Source of the DNA: Zygnema cylindricum
Lineage: Eukaryota; Streptophyta; Zygnematophyceae; Zygnematales; Zygnemataceae
DNA: 62,000 bases
Direction of reading: 5' to 3'
Assembly: GCA_037447655.1 (NCBI GenBank)
Contig: JBBHKE010003123.1
Span: 1 to 62,000 of the forward strand
Shown here: one piece after another, positions 60,640 to 62,000 of the stretch
How the letters are laid out: every line of letters begins with the position of its first letter
How positions within the stretch are numbered: position 1 is the first letter of the stretch
Position numbers and translations under genes: made by a program
Notes under the pieces: generated by a model
Databases searched by the model: none
Seen by the model: only the letters and a program-made list of their open reading frames with translations
What the model was told of the DNA's origin: nothing

Positions 60640-62000
60640 TCCCTTTATTTTCTTGTCACTCTTTAATTTCAGACCACACTTCTCCTTGGAGAACATTAGC
60701 TTAGGGGAAGGCAAAGGTTTGGTCATCATATCTGCTTCCATCTCGCTATCTGGTTAGAACTTCAAACTGATTATTTTGTTTTCTACTTTCTCTCTAACAA
60801 AGCTGAGTCTAATGTCCATGTGTTTAGCTTTATAATAATGTTTAGGATTGGCAGAAATAGCGATTGTTGCCTGATTATCACAAAAAAAAAATTGCACACC
60901 ACTCTTAAGGTGACCAAGCTCACCAAGCAAATTTTTGACCCACATCAATTCTTTTACAGCAGAGCAAGAGGCCATATACTCAGCCTCTGTGGTGGACTGA
61001 GCAATAATATTTTGCTGTTTGCTACTCCAACAAAAAGCCCCATCACCCACATATAATACATATCCAGAAGTACATCTCCTCATCGGAGCATCACCATAAT
61101 TGGCATCACTCCAAGTAGTGATGTCCGTATTCTCCCCACCCAAATACAACCATAGATCCCTAGTTCCTATCAAATATCTAAGGACTCTTTTAGTTGCTTC
61201 TCAATCCATCTTAGTGGGAGCATTTAAATTTCTACTCAGCACTCCTACAGCTGCAGCTAAATTCGGCAGGGTGCAATTTATAAAATAGATTAGGCTTCCC
61301 ACTACTTGCGTGTAAGGAAAAGTTTGCATGAACTTCTGTTCTTCAGGACTTAATTCCTCGTCTAAGAATATGATTCCTTCTTCCTCACTCCCCTCACTTC
61401 CCTTCTTTAACTCCATTGGAGTTGTACAACTATTAGCTTTATCCTTCTGAAATTTTTCCAACATATTCCTTATTGCTTCCTTTTGAGTCAATCTTATAAT
61501 CTTCCTCTCTTGGTCTCTTTCTACTTGAATTCCCAAAATATATTTTGCTTCCCCCATATCCTTCATTTCAAATCTCCCCTTAAGATTGGTTTTCAATTTA
61601 TTAATTTTTTCCATTGATTTACTTAAAACAATCAAATCATCAACATAAATTGCAATAAATATAACACCTTCCTCATCTTAAAAAACATAGATTGAGTGAT
61701 CTGAGTTGATCCGGATATATCCTAGACTGGTAAGAAAATCATCAAGCTTTTAATTCCACTGTCGAGGCGCATGTTTCAAACCATAAAGAGATTTAATCAG
61801 TCGGCATACTTTACTCTCCTCTCCTTCCTCCACAAATCCTTCCGGTTGTCGCATGAAGATCTCCTCTTCCAATTCTCCATGCAAGAAGGCTGTCTTGATG
61901 TCCATTCTGTGCACCTCCATGTCTTCCGCTGCTGCGAGACTGAAAAGTATGCGGACGTAGGGAAATCTGACGACCGGGGCAAAGGTTTCCTCGTAGTCAA
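60640..62000 (-). pseudogene. pol: Copia RT and RNase H of element G, running off the right edge
   Basis: On the minus strand this is the end of a pol very close to A2. The edge of the window is at [10 protein letters not shown], where the GCCCC run missing in A2 is intact. RT runs through QMDIKTAFLHGEL-like sequence (His changed near 61905), SLYGLKHAPRQW and IYVDDLIVLSKS. The 61201-61635 and 60754-61173 frames carry the connection and RNase H, with Asp (WSDANYGD), Glu (STTEAEY) and Asp (FCDNQAT). A stop occurs at ISLKF, short of the usual tail, and another sits near 61680. It is a recent but damaged copy. The 5' two thirds lie outside the window. Confidence 0.85.

Overview
The window reads as repeat-dominated nuclear DNA from a eukaryote, probably of the green-plant lineage. 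Nearly everything is LTR retrotransposon (mostly Ty1/copia type, one Ty3/gypsy group) nested in itself and in pyrimidine satellite DNA. The plant assignment rests on three things. The copia primer-binding site GGTTATGGGCCCACC matches the anticodon arm of plant initiator tRNA-Met as I remember it (GGUGGGCCCAUAACC), better than the animal version. CACGTG G-boxes recur in the LTRs. The gypsy integrase ends in a PHD finger. No host gene can be named; one 69-codon reading frame at 49288-49497 is the only weak candidate.

Layout from left to right. A CCCTCCTT-type satellite occupies 1-291, 22698-22939 and 32931-37825; these three blocks were one array before two insertions split it. Old copia A1 (292-22697, target duplication CCACC/CCACT) holds a gypsy composite (4313-13835, AAAGG) in its RT gene and young copia A2 (16237-22686, TATGA) in its 3' LTR. 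Removing both nested inserts leaves about 6.42 kb for A1, against 6.45 kb for A2, which supports the reconstruction. Copia B (22940-32930, CTTCC) holds in its 5' LTR the minus-strand non-autonomous element C (23145-27047, TGTAA), whose two 1500-bp LTRs are almost identical.

After about 0.9 kb without genes comes minus-strand copia D (38756-47509, TTTTA). It carries a B-like solo LTR (40333-41589) and an internal duplication that includes host flank (44335-45022). AT-rich DNA, a second pyrimidine minisatellite (48419-49246) and the small ORF follow. From 49527 to the end there is copia E1 cut by an A-type LTR (A3) that runs into a 10-N gap, then a minus-strand nest in which E2 (54018-60217, TCTTC) lies in the 3' LTR of G, and G lies in the 5' LTR of H. 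G continues past the right edge.

The genes are standard retrotransposon parts (gag with CCHC knuckles, aspartic protease, integrase, reverse transcriptase, RNase H). Only A2 is close to intact, and it has two frame breaks. The most interesting signals are outside the proteins. The half-tRNA primer site supplies the gag ATG. LTRs of families A, D, E and G carry a tRNA-like A-box/B-box module, always antisense to the element. The same LTRs carry a run of three small hairpins near the primer site with compensatory base changes. All comparisons were made by eye.
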